A DNA stretch of 64,000 nucleotides. Source: Streptomyces sp. NRRL F-5122 (GTDB taxonomy: Bacteria > Actinomycetota > Actinomycetes > Streptomycetales > Streptomycetaceae). Positions 55,302-64,000 of this stretch are shown here, piece by piece (position 1 is the stretch's first letter; the number at the start of each line of letters is the position of its first letter). A program made the position numbers and the translations under genes. The notes under the pieces are model-generated. The model saw only the letters and a program-made list of their open reading frames with translations, searched no databases and was not told the origin of the DNA. The stretch lies in NCBI RefSeq assembly GCF_001507435.1, contig NZ_LMWH01000037.1, positions 186,001-250,000 on the forward strand, given 5' to 3'.

Positions 55302-57647
55302 ATGAACGCGTATCCAAGACGTCAGGTTCTCGGAGCCGCCGCGGTGGTGGCCGCGGGGGCGGCGCTCCCCCTCGCCGTCCCGGCCTCGGCCGGGTCCGCC
55401 GGCTCACCCGGCGCGGACGCCCACTGGGTTCCGGTTCCCGATCCCGTTCCCGTCGCCCTCGACGGCTACTTCGACAACGATGCCATCGACACCGCCTCCG
55501 CCCGCGGCGGCAACTTCGACGGTTCCGGCTACACCTTCCCGGGTGAGGAACTGCCCGCAGGGCGCGTGGTCGTCGACGGCATCCTCTTCGACTTCCCGTC
55601 CTCCGCAGCGGGAGCCGCCAACAACATCGTGGCCCTCGGCCAGCGCGTCGACCTGCCCAAGGGGCGTTACCTCTCGGCCCTGTTCCTCACCTCGGGCAGC
55701 TACGGCAACGCCTCCGGCCAGGCCACCGTGCACTACGCGGACGGCACGACGACGACCGGCGGGCTCGGCGGGTCCGACTGGTACGCGGCGGGCGGTTCGC
55801 TGTCGGCCCCGTACCGCTACGCACCGGACGGCAGCAAGGACGAGCACACCGTCGGCATCGGCACGGCCGAGGTCTGGATCGATCCCGGGCGCGAGGCGGT
55901 CGGCCTCACCCTGCCGACCACCAACCCGGCCGAGGAGGGCAAGGCATCCCTGCACGTCTTCGCGCTCTCCCTGCAACCGGTCGCCGAGGGACGGGCGCTG
56001 GCGCTGCGCGACGCGCACTCCACGTTCTCCCTTCTCGAGGCCGGCGGTGCCCAGAGCGTGGAGGCGACCGTGGTCAACGCGGGCACGGTCGCCGTACTGG
56101 CCGCTGACGAGGTGGCCGTGAGCGTCGACGTCCCGGGTGCCCGTACCGTCGAACCGGGCCGGGTCAGCCGTCTCGACCCCGGCGAACAGGCCCGGGTGCG
56201 GATCGGCATCCGCAACCGCGGCGGCACGACCCCCGGCACGGTGCGGTCCGGCACGGTCGCCGTCCACAGCGGCCGCCGCCAGGTCGGCGCCCGGACGGCG
56301 GACCTCACCCTCGGCGTGCCCGACTACCGGCCCACCGACGCCTCGCTCGCCGGGCACCAGGCGCCCTACTGGTTCCACCGTGCGAAGTTCGGCATCTTCA
56401 TCCACTGGGGTGTCTACTCCGTGCCCGCCTGGTCACCGGTCGGCCAGCAGTACGCCGAGTGGTACTGGAACAACCTGCAGAGCGCGGACAACGCGGTGTA
56501 CGCATACCACGCGCAGACCTACGGCGAGGACTTCGCCTACGACGACTTCATCCCGATGTTCACCGCGGCCAGGTTCGACCCGCGGGCCTGGGTGGAACTG
56601 TTCCGGGACGCGGGCGCCCAGTACCACGTGCTCACCTCCAAGCACCATGAGGGCTTCGCCCTGTGGGACACCAAGCTCTCCGACCGCAACGCGGTGAAGA
56701 TGGGCCCGAAGCGCGATCTGATCCGGGAACTCTTCGACGCCTCGGCGAAGTTCACACCGGAGCTGCACCGGGGCCTCTACTTCTCGATGCCCGAGTGGTT
56801 CAACCCCGACAACCCGTGGATGGGTCACGCGCCGCGCAATCCGTACACCCTGGAGCCGGTCCCGTACACCGGATACACGGCGGGCAAGGACTATGTGAAG
56901 GACTACCAGGCCCCCCAGATGCTGGAGCTGATCCACCGGTACGACCCGGCCGTCCTGTGGTGCGACATCGGCGGTGCCAACGACAGCCTCGACGTCGTCG
57001 CCGAGTATTTCAACCACGGCAAGAACCGGCCGAAGCCGTACGAGGTGGCCGTCAACGACCGCTCGGGCATCGCCTTCCACGACTTCACGACCCCCGAGTA
57101 CACGACGTACGACAACACCGTCGTCGCCAAGTGGGAGGCGAGCCGGGGTCTCGACCCGTTCAGCTACGGCTACAACCGGGCGACCCCGGACGACCGTTAC
57201 ATGACGACCGAGGAGGTCGTGCACAGTCTGGTCGACATCGTGTCGAAGAACGGCAACTTCCTCCTGGACATCGGTCCTCGCGCCGACGGCACCATCCCGG
57301 AGATCATGCAGACCCGGCTGCGTGAGACCGGCCACTGGCTGAAGACCAACGGCGAGGCGATCTACGACACGACGTACTGGTCCCGTATGGCGCAACTCGG
57401 AGAGGACCTCCGCTTCACGGTCCGGCAGAACGAGGCGTTCTACATCCACTCGCTGACACAGCCGGGCAGCACCCTGACGGTGGAGGCGCCCGTGCCGATC
57501 CGCGGCGGGGACAAGGTGACGATGCTGGGCCACGACCGGCCACTGAACTGGCGGGTGCGCAACGGCTCGCTGGTGATCGACGTGCCCCAGGCGGCGCGCA
57601 GGGCGGGCCGCCACGTCTGGGTGTTCAAGGTGGAGTGGCACAGCTGA
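55302..57647 (+). CDS. Secreted GH29 alpha-L-fucosidase
   Basis: A 781-residue exported fucosidase. A Tat-like signal (RRQVLGAAAVVAAGAALPL) leads to an N-terminal Ig/NEW3-like region (about residues 40-345), then the GH29 barrel from about 355 (YWFHRAKFGIFIHWGVYSVPAW). Asp555 in VLWCDIGG fits the nucleophile; the usual WFDG is changed to WCDI. A C-terminal beta domain ends in VFKVEWHS. It removes alpha-fucose from glycans or glycoproteins. GGAGG precedes ATG 55302. It is convergent with the LacI gene, whose cluster targets N-glycan-like sugars. Confidence 0.92.
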   Translation: MNAYPRRQVLGAAAVVAAGAALPLAVPASAGSAGSPGADAHWVPVPDPVPVALDGYFDNDAIDTASARGGNFDGSGYTFPGEELPAGRVVVDGILFDFPSSAAGAANNIVALGQRVDLPKGRYLSALFLTSGSYGNASGQATVHYADGTTTTGGLGGSDWYAAGGSLSAPYRYAPDGSKDEHTVGIGTAEVWIDPGREAVGLTLPTTNPAEEGKASLHVFALSLQPVAEGRALALRDAHSTFSLLEAGGAQSVEATVVNAGTVAVLAADEVAVSVDVPGARTVEPGRVSRLDPGEQARVRIGIRNRGGTTPGTVRSGTVAVHSGRRQVGARTADLTLGVPDYRPTDASLAGHQAPYWFHRAKFGIFIHWGVYSVPAWSPVGQQYAEWYWNNLQSADNAVYAYHAQTYGEDFAYDDFIPMFTAARFDPRAWVELFRDAGAQYHVLTSKHHEGFALWDTKLSDRNAVKMGPKRDLIRELFDASAKFTPELHRGLYFSMPEWFNPDNPWMGHAPRNPYTLEPVPYTGYTAGKDYVKDYQAPQMLELIHRYDPAVLWCDIGGANDSLDVVAEYFNHGKNRPKPYEVAVNDRSGIAFHDFTTPEYTTYDNTVVAKWEASRGLDPFSYGYNRATPDDRYMTTEEVVHSLVDIVSKNGNFLLDIGPRADGTIPEIMQTRLRETGHWLKTNGEAIYDTTYWSRMAQLGEDLRFTVRQNEAFYIHSLTQPGSTLTVEAPVPIRGGDKVTMLGHDRPLNWRVRNGSLVIDVPQAARRAGRHVWVFKVEWHS

Positions 57648-57798
57648 GCGAGAAGGGCCGTCGGCGGCGAACCCCCGGGCGTCGTGCCCGGAGCGGAGCC
57701 GGTTCGTCGACGTTCGACGGTCCGGGAGGGGGCGGGGGAGTCCGGTCGTCGTCCGGCCGGGGTGATCCCCGCCGCCTCCCGCATGTCCACCGCCGTTC

Positions 57799-58878
57799 TC
57801 ACCCGGCGGACCCGCTCCCCCGGGGCCGGGGCTGAGAGTCGAGCGCCGCCCCGGTGCTCTCCCGCTCGATCAGCCGCGGCACGGGTACCTGCACCGTGCG
57901 GGCCGGGCCACCGTCCAGCAGCGCCGTCAGCTCTTCCGCCGCCTTGCGGCCGAACCCCACCGTGTCACGGGAGAGTGCGGACAGCCACGGCTTGACCATG
58001 CGGCACAGCGCCGAGTCCTCCCACGAGATCACCGAGACGTCGGCGGGTACCGCGAAGCCCAGCTCGGCCGCCGCCGTGACGCCGGCGAGCGCCATCACGT
58101 CGTTGTCGTAGACCAGCGCGGTCGGCGGTGCGTCCTCGGCCAGCACGCGGCGGGTGACGGCGGCGCCCTCCGCGTCCGAGTAGTCGGTGGTCACCGACCG
58201 CACTTCGCAAAGGCCCCGCCGTTCGGCCTCCGTGCGCAGCGTACGGATGCGGCGCTCCGTATGCGCGAGGCCCGGAAGTCCCGCGATGTGCACGATCCTG
58301 CGGTGGCCCAGCGCATACAACTGGCCGACCACCGCCGCCATCGCGCCCGCGTCGTCGGCCCAGACCGTGGACAGCCCGGGATGCCGCGCGTCAGGCACCC
58401 CGCCGATCACCACCGCGGGCAGGCCCAGTTCGTCGAGCAGATCGGGGCGCGGATCGTCCGTACGCGGATCGACCACCATCACGCCGTCCACCCGGTGCTC
58501 GGCCCACCAGCGCCGGTAGACGCCGCACTCCGCGTCCACGTCCTCCACCACCTGGAAGAGCAGGCCCAGGTGACGCTCCGCCAGTACCTCCTGGATGCCG
58601 GAGATGAGTTGGAGGAAGAAGGAGTCCACGCCCAGCGTGTCCGCCGGACGCGCCACGACCAGGCCCACCGTGGCCGCGCCCTCCCCCGAGAGCTGGCGCG
58701 CCGCGGTGCTCGGCCGCCAGCCCAGCTGCTCTGCGACCCGGCGTACCCGGTCGCGGGTGACCTCGGAGACACCCGGCCGCCCGTTGAGCGCGAAGGAGAC
58801 GGCGCTCTCGGAGACCCCGGCGCGCCGGGCGATGTCCTTCATGGTCGGACGGCGTGCGGGGGACCGCTTGGCGGGCAC
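57799..58878 (-). CDS. LacI family transcriptional regulator
   Basis: A 359-residue LacI/GalR repressor. The HTH and hinge are TMKDIARRAGVSESAVSFALNGRPGVS near residue 12; the periplasmic-binding-like effector domain runs to about residue 340. It starts at GTG 58878 after GAAAGGGG and is divergent from the sugar ABC operon. Four CTAATG half-sites lie between the two genes, so it most likely represses both itself and the operon until a glycan-derived sugar binds. The effector is unknown, probably a Man- or GlcNAc-containing oligosaccharide. Confidence 0.9.
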   Translation of the reverse strand: MPAKRSPARRPTMKDIARRAGVSESAVSFALNGRPGVSEVTRDRVRRVAEQLGWRPSTAARQLSGEGAATVGLVVARPADTLGVDSFFLQLISGIQEVLAERHLGLLFQVVEDVDAECGVYRRWWAEHRVDGVMVVDPRTDDPRPDLLDELGLPAVVIGGVPDARHPGLSTVWADDAGAMAAVVGQLYALGHRRIVHIAGLPGLAHTERRIRTLRTEAERRGLCEVRSVTTDYSDAEGAAVTRRVLAEDAPPTALVYDNDVMALAGVTAAAELGFAVPADVSVISWEDSALCRMVKPWLSALSRDTVGFGRKAAEELTALLDGGPARTVQVPVPRLIERESTGAALDSQPRPRGSGSAG

Positions 58879-58900
58879 GGCGGCCCCTTTCTTTGAGTGG

Positions 58901-58940
58901 ACTAATGCGCTTGAGTACCTAGACCCTAAAGCGCATTAGT
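58901..58940. promoter_or_regulatory. LacI operator candidate O1
   Basis: A 12-bp perfect inverted repeat, ACTAATGCGCTT (58901-58912) and AAGCGCATTAGT (58929-58940), separated by 16 bp, lies 22 bp upstream of the LacI start. Its half-site CTAATG recurs in O2. Confidence 0.75.
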
Positions 58941-58981
58941 GGGAGCGTGCAAGTACTCCTTGAGGGGTGCTCTGACCTGGA

Positions 58982-59005
58982 CTAATGAGGTACGTATTTC
59001 ATTAG
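58982..59005. promoter_or_regulatory. LacI operator candidate O2
   Basis: CTAATGA (58982-58988) and TCATTAG (58999-59005) form a perfect 7-bp repeat with a 10-bp spacer. TGGACTAATG is repeated exactly 80 bp apart at 58898 and 58978, so O1 and O2 share the same left arm. O2 lies 90 bp upstream of the binding-protein start and probably controls the operon. Confidence 0.75.
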
Positions 59006-59094
59006 CTGAGGCGAATCCATTGACTTCTCTCGAACGTGCCGTGCATGGTCGCTGGCGACACCAGCCGCCGACGCCGCAAGGGAGCCGTGTCACC

Positions 59095-60390
59095 GTGCCC
59101 ACTCCATCCCGCAGAACATTCGCCGTCGCCGCCCTCGCCGCCCTCGTCCTGCCGCTGAGCGCCTGCGGTTCCTCGGACGACGGCAGTGGATCCACCGACG
59201 CGTCCGGCAAGGTCGAGGGGGACATCACCTTCCAGACCTGGAACCTGCGCGCCAACTTCAAGCCGTACTTCGACGGCCTGATCGCCGACTTCGAGAAGAA
59301 GTACCCCGGCACCCACGTGAAGTGGATCGACCAGCCCGCCGAGGGCTACGCCGACAAGCTCAGCGCGGACGCGGCGGGCGGGACCCTGCCCGATGTGGTC
59401 AACGTCTCGCCCGACCTGCTCGCCCCCCTGGTCAAGGCGGGGCTCGCCCTCGACCTCGACAAGGCGGCGGCCAAGTACCGGCCCGAGTACCTCGACGGTG
59501 CCTGGACGGGGCAGCAGATACCGGGCGTAGGCGGTACCTACGCCTTCCCCTGGTACCTGAACACCGGCCCGATGTTCTACAACAAGGGCCTGTTCAAGAA
59601 GGCCGGACTCGACCCGGACTCGCCCCCGAAGACGTACGACGAACTCTTCACCGACGCCCTGCAGATGGCGCAGAAGAGCAACGGCAAGGTCGCCACCCTC
59701 GCCAATGTGCCCACCGTCGAGGACTTCGGTCGCTACGGCGTCGAGCTGATGAACAAGCAGGGCACCGGCTTCGCCTTCAACGACGCGAAGGGTGTCGAGC
59801 TCCTCACCAAGTACAAGGAGCTGTACGACGCCAAGGCGCTCGACCCGCAGGCCCTGACCGCCACGCCCGAGTCCTCCGGGAAGATGTTCCTCACCGAGGC
59901 CGTCGCCATGAACCCGGGCAGCGCGCTGGACCTGGAGAACTTCAAGAAGCAGGCGCCGAACCTGTACAAGAACATCGGGATCACCGACCAGATCACCAGC
60001 ACCGGTCACGTCAACATGTACGTGATGGGCGTGATGGTCAACTCCCGTACCAAGCACACCCCGGCGGCCGTCGCCTTCGCGCACTACGTGACCGACGCGC
60101 AGAACCAGATGTCGTTCGCGAAGCAGGTGGCCATCTTCCCGAGCACCGCCGGCTCGCTCGACGACCCGTACTTCACCAAGGAGGACGGCACGGACGAGAC
60201 GCGGGTGCGGATCGCGGCCGCCAAGTCCCTGAAGAACGCGGTCAACTACACGCCCGTACTCTTCAGCGACCAGATGAAGACAGCACTGCGCAACGAGGTC
60301 GCCAAGGCGCTCCAGGGCAAGGAGAGCCCCAAGGCGGCACTCGACAACGCTGTCAAGGCCTGCGACCAGCTTCTCCAGCAGCAGGGCTGA
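59095..60390 (+). CDS. Sugar ABC transporter substrate-binding lipoprotein
   Basis: A 431-residue lipoprotein. The lipobox LPLSAC ends at Cys24, followed by a Ser/Gly-rich linker and a type I sugar-binding domain (GDITFQTWNLRANFKPYFDGLIADFEKKYPG). It captures an oligosaccharide outside the cell for the two permeases that follow. The ATPase is missing from the cluster; the shared MsiK is the likely energiser in Streptomyces (known for this class). GTG 59095 follows AGGGAG; the frame is open upstream to 58939 but would overlap operator O2. Confidence 0.9.
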   Translation: MPTPSRRTFAVAALAALVLPLSACGSSDDGSGSTDASGKVEGDITFQTWNLRANFKPYFDGLIADFEKKYPGTHVKWIDQPAEGYADKLSADAAGGTLPDVVNVSPDLLAPLVKAGLALDLDKAAAKYRPEYLDGAWTGQQIPGVGGTYAFPWYLNTGPMFYNKGLFKKAGLDPDSPPKTYDELFTDALQMAQKSNGKVATLANVPTVEDFGRYGVELMNKQGTGFAFNDAKGVELLTKYKELYDAKALDPQALTATPESSGKMFLTEAVAMNPGSALDLENFKKQAPNLYKNIGITDQITSTGHVNMYVMGVMVNSRTKHTPAAVAFAHYVTDAQNQMSFAKQVAIFPSTAGSLDDPYFTKEDGTDETRVRIAAAKSLKNAVNYTPVLFSDQMKTALRNEVAKALQGKESPKAALDNAVKACDQLLQQQG

Positions 60391-60396
60391 ACCATC

Positions 60397-61290
60397 ATGG
60401 CCACATCCACCGTGTCGCGGGTGCGGCGCCAACTCCCCACCAGTCCCTGGCTCTTCGCCGTGCCGGGGCTGGTGGTGACCGGCGTCTTCATCCTCTATCC
60501 GTTCGTCTCCACCGTGGTGAACGCCTTCACCGACCGCCGCACCCTGATCCCGGGCGAATTCGTCGGGCTCGCCAACTTCCGCGAGCTGCTCCATGACGAC
60601 ATGTTCTGGATCGGCCTGCGCAACAGCGCGCTCTACGTCCTCGGGGTGGTCCCCGCGCTCGTCCTGCTGCCTCTGCTGCTCGCCCTGCTGGTGCAGAAGA
60701 ACATCCCCGGTATCGCGTTCTTCCGCTCCGCCTTCTACACCCCGGTGGTCGCCTCCATCGTCGTCGTGGGCCTGATCTGGGTGTGGCTGCTGGACGAGCG
60801 CGGTCTGGTGAACTCGCTGCTGGAGACGATCGGAGTCGGCCGGGTCGGCTTCCTCAGCGACCAGTGGCTGCTCCTGCTGAGCGCCATGGCCGTCACGGTC
60901 TGGAAGGGCCTCGGCTACTACATGATCATCTACTTGGCCGCTCTCGCCCATGTCCCCCGTGAACTGCACGAGGCCGCGGCCGTGGACGGCGCGGGTGCCG
61001 TGCGTCGCTTTCTGACGGTCACCGTGCCCGCGCTCCGCTCCACCATGGTGCTGGTCGCCGCGCTCTCCTCGGTCGCCGCATTCAAAGTGTTCTCCGAGGT
61101 GTACCTGATCGCCGGTCCCACCGGTGGCCCGGCCGGGGAGGACACGACCCTGGTCATGCTCGTCCAGCGCACCGGCACGGGCCTGACCGGCCGGGTCGGC
61201 TACGCCTCGGCGATCTCGCTCGTCGTGTTCGTCGTCACCGTGGCGCTGATGCTGCTCGTCCTGCGCGCGGACCGGAGGGAGGAGTCATGA
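60397..61290 (+). CDS. Sugar ABC transporter permease, MalF type
   Basis: A 297-residue permease with six helices. The cytosolic EAA loop that contacts the ATPase reads ELHEAAAVDGAGAVRRFLTVTVPAL near residue 189. It starts 6 nt after the binding-protein stop, and its end overlaps the next permease start by 4 bp (ATGA). Confidence 0.92.
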   Translation: MATSTVSRVRRQLPTSPWLFAVPGLVVTGVFILYPFVSTVVNAFTDRRTLIPGEFVGLANFRELLHDDMFWIGLRNSALYVLGVVPALVLLPLLLALLVQKNIPGIAFFRSAFYTPVVASIVVVGLIWVWLLDERGLVNSLLETIGVGRVGFLSDQWLLLLSAMAVTVWKGLGYYMIIYLAALAHVPRELHEAAAVDGAGAVRRFLTVTVPALRSTMVLVAALSSVAAFKVFSEVYLIAGPTGGPAGEDTTLVMLVQRTGTGLTGRVGYASAISLVVFVVTVALMLLVLRADRREES

Positions 61291-62192
61291 GTGTCGTGGA
61301 GAAGGCACCGCCGGCTCCCGCGCCCGCCGTCGTGCACCGCGGACCGGTCACCGACGAGCACGGCCGCCGCATCCGGGTGTGGGAACTGGTCCTGAGGTAC
61401 GTGCTGCTGCTGTTCGTGCTGGCGCTGACGGTCGGCCCGTTCCTGTGGCAGCTGTCCACCTCGCTCAAGGGCCCGACCGAGGACATCTTCAGCTCCCCGC
61501 CCTCCTTCCTGCCCGCCCACCCGACGCTGCACAACTACGCGCGCGTCTCGGACACCATCCCCGTGTGGGACTACGCCCTCAACTCGCTGAAGGTCGCCAC
61601 CGCCAACGTGGTGACCAACTGCGTCGGCTCGGCCCTCGCGGGCTACGCGCTGGCCCGGCTGCGCTACCGGGGCCGCAGGGTCGCCACCCTCGTCTTCATC
61701 CTGGCGATGCTGGTCCCCGCGGAGAGCATCATCATCGCCCAGTTCACCACCATGCGGGAACTCGGTCTCAACAACTCGCTGGTCGGCGTCGTCCTGCCGG
61801 GCAGCGTCGGCGCCATGAACGTGCTGCTGATGCGCAACGCCTTCCTCAACCTCCCCTTCGAGATAGAGGAGGCCGCGTTCGTCGACGGCGCCAACGTCTG
61901 GCAGCGGTTCGCCAGGATCGCGCTGCCGTCGGTCAAAGGCACCCTCGCCGTCGTCGCGATCTTCGCGTTCATGTTCTCCTGGGACGACTTCCTGTGGCCG
62001 CTGATCGTGCTGAGCGACCCGTCGAAGTTCACCCTGACCATCGGACTCAACTATCTGCACGGCACCTTCGCCAACGACGAGCGCCTCGTCGCCGCGGGCA
62101 CCGTCATCGCGGTGGCGCCCCTCATGGTCCTCTTCGCCTGCCTGCAGCGCTACTTCTTCCGCGGCGTGGGCGAGGGCGCCGTCAAGGGCTGA
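61287..62192 (+). CDS. Sugar ABC transporter permease, MalG type
   Basis: A 301-residue permease with six helices and the EAA loop EIEEAAFVDGANVWQRFARIALP near residue 192. It is the partner of the preceding permease; the ATG overlaps that gene's stop. The glycosidase gene begins 36 nt later. Confidence 0.92.
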   Translation: MSVVEKAPPAPAPAVVHRGPVTDEHGRRIRVWELVLRYVLLLFVLALTVGPFLWQLSTSLKGPTEDIFSSPPSFLPAHPTLHNYARVSDTIPVWDYALNSLKVATANVVTNCVGSALAGYALARLRYRGRRVATLVFILAMLVPAESIIIAQFTTMRELGLNNSLVGVVLPGSVGAMNVLLMRNAFLNLPFEIEEAAFVDGANVWQRFARIALPSVKGTLAVVAIFAFMFSWDDFLWPLIVLSDPSKFTLTIGLNYLHGTFANDERLVAAGTVIAVAPLMVLFACLQRYFFRGVGEGAVKG

Positions 62193-62228
62193 ACCTCCGT
62201 ACGTGCACCACTGTCTGAAGGAATCCGC

Positions 62229-63461
62229 ATGCCGCCTGCCGTGCGCTTCGGCGTCAACTACACCCCGAGCGAGGGGTGGTTCCATCACTGGCTCGACTTC
62301 GACCTGGACTCCGTACGCGCCGACCTCGACTCGATCGCCGCGCTGGGCCTCGACCACATCCGGGTCTTCGCGCTGTGGCCCTACTTCCAGCCCAACCGCA
62401 CTCTGATCCGCCCGCGCGCGGTCGAGCAGCTCCTCTCGCTTGCCGACGCGGCGGCCGAACGCGGACTGGACGTCAATGTGGACGGTCTGCAGGGACATCT
62501 GTCGAGCTTCGACTTCCTCCCCGCCTGGACGCAGACCTGGCACCGGCGCAACATCTTCACCGATCCGGAGGTCGTCGAGGGAGAGGCCGCTTACCTGCGG
62601 ACGCTCGCCGCAGCCCTCGCCGACCGGCCGAACTTCATCGGCATGACGATCGGCAACGAGGTCAACCAGTTCGCCGCAGGCCCGCATCCGGACCCGGACC
62701 GCATCACCCCGGAGCAGGCCGGGCGGTGGCTGACCCGGTTGCTCGCCGCGTGCGCCGAGGGCGCCCCCGGCAGACTGCATCTGCACGCCTCGTACGACGC
62801 CGCCTGGTACCAGGACGACCAGCCCTTCACCCCCGAGCACTCGGCCCGCCTCGGCGATCTCACCGCCGTGCACTCCTGGGTGTTCAACGGCACCGCCCAG
62901 CGCCACGGCCGCACCGGAACCGCCACCGAGCACCACGCGGCCTACCTCGTCGAGCTCTCCAAGGCCTGGGCGGACGACCCGCACCGCCCCGTATGGCTTC
63001 AGGAGGTCGGTGCGCCCGCCCCGCTGATCCCCCCGGAACACGCCGCGGCCTTCACCGAGGCAACCGTCACCAACGCGCTCGACTGCCCGGACCTGTGGGG
63101 CGTGACCTGGTGGTGCTCGCACGACGTCAGCCGTGATCTGGGCGACTTCCCCGAACTCGAATACGGTCTCGGCCTCTTGACCAACGACCGGCGGCCCAAG
63201 CCCGCGGCGGCGGCGCTCGCGCGGATCGCCGGTGCACAGCGGGCGGCCGAGCCGGCTCCCCGCACCACCGCACTGGCCGTCGACACAACGGCCGGCCGCT
63301 CCGTCTGCGCTCCCGGCGGCCCCGTCTTCGAGGCCTTCGCCCGGCTGACCGCCGACGGGGCCCGGCCCACCACAGTTCTCGCGAGCCGCGCCGACGACAA
63401 GGAGCACCTCGCGGCCCGTGGCATCACCGAAGTCGTCACCCCCGATCAGGTCACCGAGTAG
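62229..63461 (+). CDS. Cytoplasmic GH5-like glycosidase, possibly a GH5_18 beta-mannosidase
   Basis: A 410-residue TIM-barrel glycosidase without signal peptide, so it acts in the cytoplasm on imported sugar. The acid/base Glu144 (IGNEVNQF) and nucleophile Glu259 (WLQEVG) are clear; FGVNYTPSEGWFHHWLDFD opens the barrel. Overall form and setting resemble the bifidobacterial GH5_18 enzymes that cut Man-beta-1,4-GlcNAc from N-glycan cores; this specificity is inference. The C-terminal 70 residues (after ARIAGAQRA) form an extra small domain. It follows the permease by 36 bp in the same operon. Confidence 0.8.
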   Translation: MPPAVRFGVNYTPSEGWFHHWLDFDLDSVRADLDSIAALGLDHIRVFALWPYFQPNRTLIRPRAVEQLLSLADAAAERGLDVNVDGLQGHLSSFDFLPAWTQTWHRRNIFTDPEVVEGEAAYLRTLAAALADRPNFIGMTIGNEVNQFAAGPHPDPDRITPEQAGRWLTRLLAACAEGAPGRLHLHASYDAAWYQDDQPFTPEHSARLGDLTAVHSWVFNGTAQRHGRTGTATEHHAAYLVELSKAWADDPHRPVWLQEVGAPAPLIPPEHAAAFTEATVTNALDCPDLWGVTWWCSHDVSRDLGDFPELEYGLGLLTNDRRPKPAAAALARIAGAQRAAEPAPRTTALAVDTTAGRSVCAPGGPVFEAFARLTADGARPTTVLASRADDKEHLAARGITEVVTPDQVTE

Positions 63462-63501
63462 CCCGTCCCCACACCGTCCCCACGACGAAACGGAGCACAC
63501 A

Positions 63502-64000
63502 GTGAACCTCAGCAGACGCGCGGTCCTGCTCGCCGGAGCGGCAACCGCGCTCACCCCCGTGCTGCCCACGTCCGGCGCCTCGGCGGCGACCCGCGACCTC
63601 CAGCCGTACGCCTCCTACTGGTACCCCGACTCCCTGCCCTCCGGCACCCCGGGCACCGGCATCACCTGGCGCAGCCTGAAGACCTGGAGTGCCGCCACCG
63701 ACACGGACCTGGCCTTCAACACCGCCTCCGTGCCGCTCGCCGCCCGCTTCACCCCCACCCCCGCGAACACCACCGCACGCTCCGGCCAGGCCCGCGTCCA
63801 GTCGCTGGTCTCGTTCGGGCCCACCTCGGCCAACCCCTCCCAGGGCGCGCCCACCGCCGACTACTACGCCCCGACCCACTGGGCGTATGTCGACGAACTG
63901 GTCTTCTGGGGCGGTTCGGCCGGCGAGGGACTGATCCTCGCACCCAACGCCCCGATCGTGGACGCGGCCCACCGGCACGGCGTACCCGTCCTCGGCAACA
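63502..64000 (+). CDS. Secreted GH85 endo-beta-N-acetylglucosaminidase, partial
   Basis: The first 166 residues of a protein cut by the right edge. GTG 63502 follows CGGAG. A Tat-like signal (NLSRRAVLLAGAATALTP) is followed by LQPYASYWYPDSLPSGTPGTGI, then YAPTHWAYVDELVFWGGS and an AHRHGVPVLGN segment, the pattern of GH85 ENGases (the Asn-Glu catalytic pair lies beyond the edge). Such enzymes cut the GlcNAc-GlcNAc core of N-glycans. It belongs to the LacI-controlled operon. Confidence 0.85.
   Translation, partial: MNLSRRAVLLAGAATALTPVLPTSGASAATRDLQPYASYWYPDSLPSGTPGTGITWRSLKTWSAATDTDLAFNTASVPLAARFTPTPANTTARSGQARVQSLVSFGPTSANPSQGAPTADYYAPTHWAYVDELVFWGGSAGEGLILAPNAPIVDAAHRHGVPVLGN

Overview
The window reads as a linear-chromosome actinomycete, almost certainly Streptomyces. 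Supporting signs are very high G+C with near-saturated G/C at third codon positions, many GTG starts and one TTG start, Tat-type signal peptides, and the gene families present: DUF6510 and DUF6400 proteins, WS/DGAT wax synthase, monomeric NADP isocitrate dehydrogenase, Rpf/LysM/M23 wall proteins and a SoxR-controlled exporter. No rRNA, tRNA, CRISPR array, insertion sequence or prophage was seen. All names come from reading the translated sequence, not from database searches.

Layout. 1-2382 (minus): a three-subunit flavin/iron-sulfur dehydrogenase of the hydroxyproline/opine dehydrogenase type, its first subunit cut by the left edge. 2556-9284 (plus): a ROK regulator with a leaderless-type promoter, then secreted GH27, GH95 and SGNH-esterase genes. 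9395-18002: mixed small operons: a NUDIX-like DUF4916 gene; a sulfite-oxidase-like, flavin reductase and DUF6510 trio; an MFS exporter; an AhpD-like and pirin divergent pair around a nested dyad; a MarR regulator; and a GST-like gene preceded by a short HIDLLRV leader peptide. 18146-28155: isocitrate dehydrogenase, MscS channel, crotonase, a UPF0104-type membrane protein, an ABC exporter under a near-consensus SoxR box, a PAS/SpoIIE phosphatase and an aldo/keto reductase. From memory (unchecked), icd next to a SoxR-regulated ABC exporter recalls the S. coelicolor SCO7000-SCO7008 region.

28460-39692: small zinc-ribbon proteins, a metallophosphoesterase, panD with an Asp/Glu-racemase-like gene, a proline-rich protein, 6-phosphogluconate dehydrogenase, a wall hydrolase, a DMT transporter, a FhuF-like protein, and the glgA(glgM)-glgC pair for ADP-glucose and glycogen/maltose-1-phosphate synthesis. 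40310-55032: secreted GH92 mannosidase, wax-ester synthase, an unusual zinc-ribbon SDR, a decayed SDR pseudogene, a nucleotidyltransferase, a GT87 membrane glycosyltransferase, an HD-domain protein, a 58-residue peptide gene of unknown role, a GNAT gene, a DksA-type protein, an alcohol dehydrogenase and an amidase.

55302-64000 is the most coherent system. It holds a secreted GH29 fucosidase, a LacI regulator, an array of four CTAATG half-sites, a complete sugar ABC importer, a cytoplasmic GH5-like glycosidase and the start of a secreted GH85 endo-beta-N-acetylglucosaminidase. Together with GH92 and GH95 elsewhere in the window this suggests uptake and breakdown of N-glycans: GH85 releases the glycan, exo-enzymes trim it, the importer takes it up, and the cytoplasmic enzyme cuts the core. 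That scheme is inference from families and gene order.
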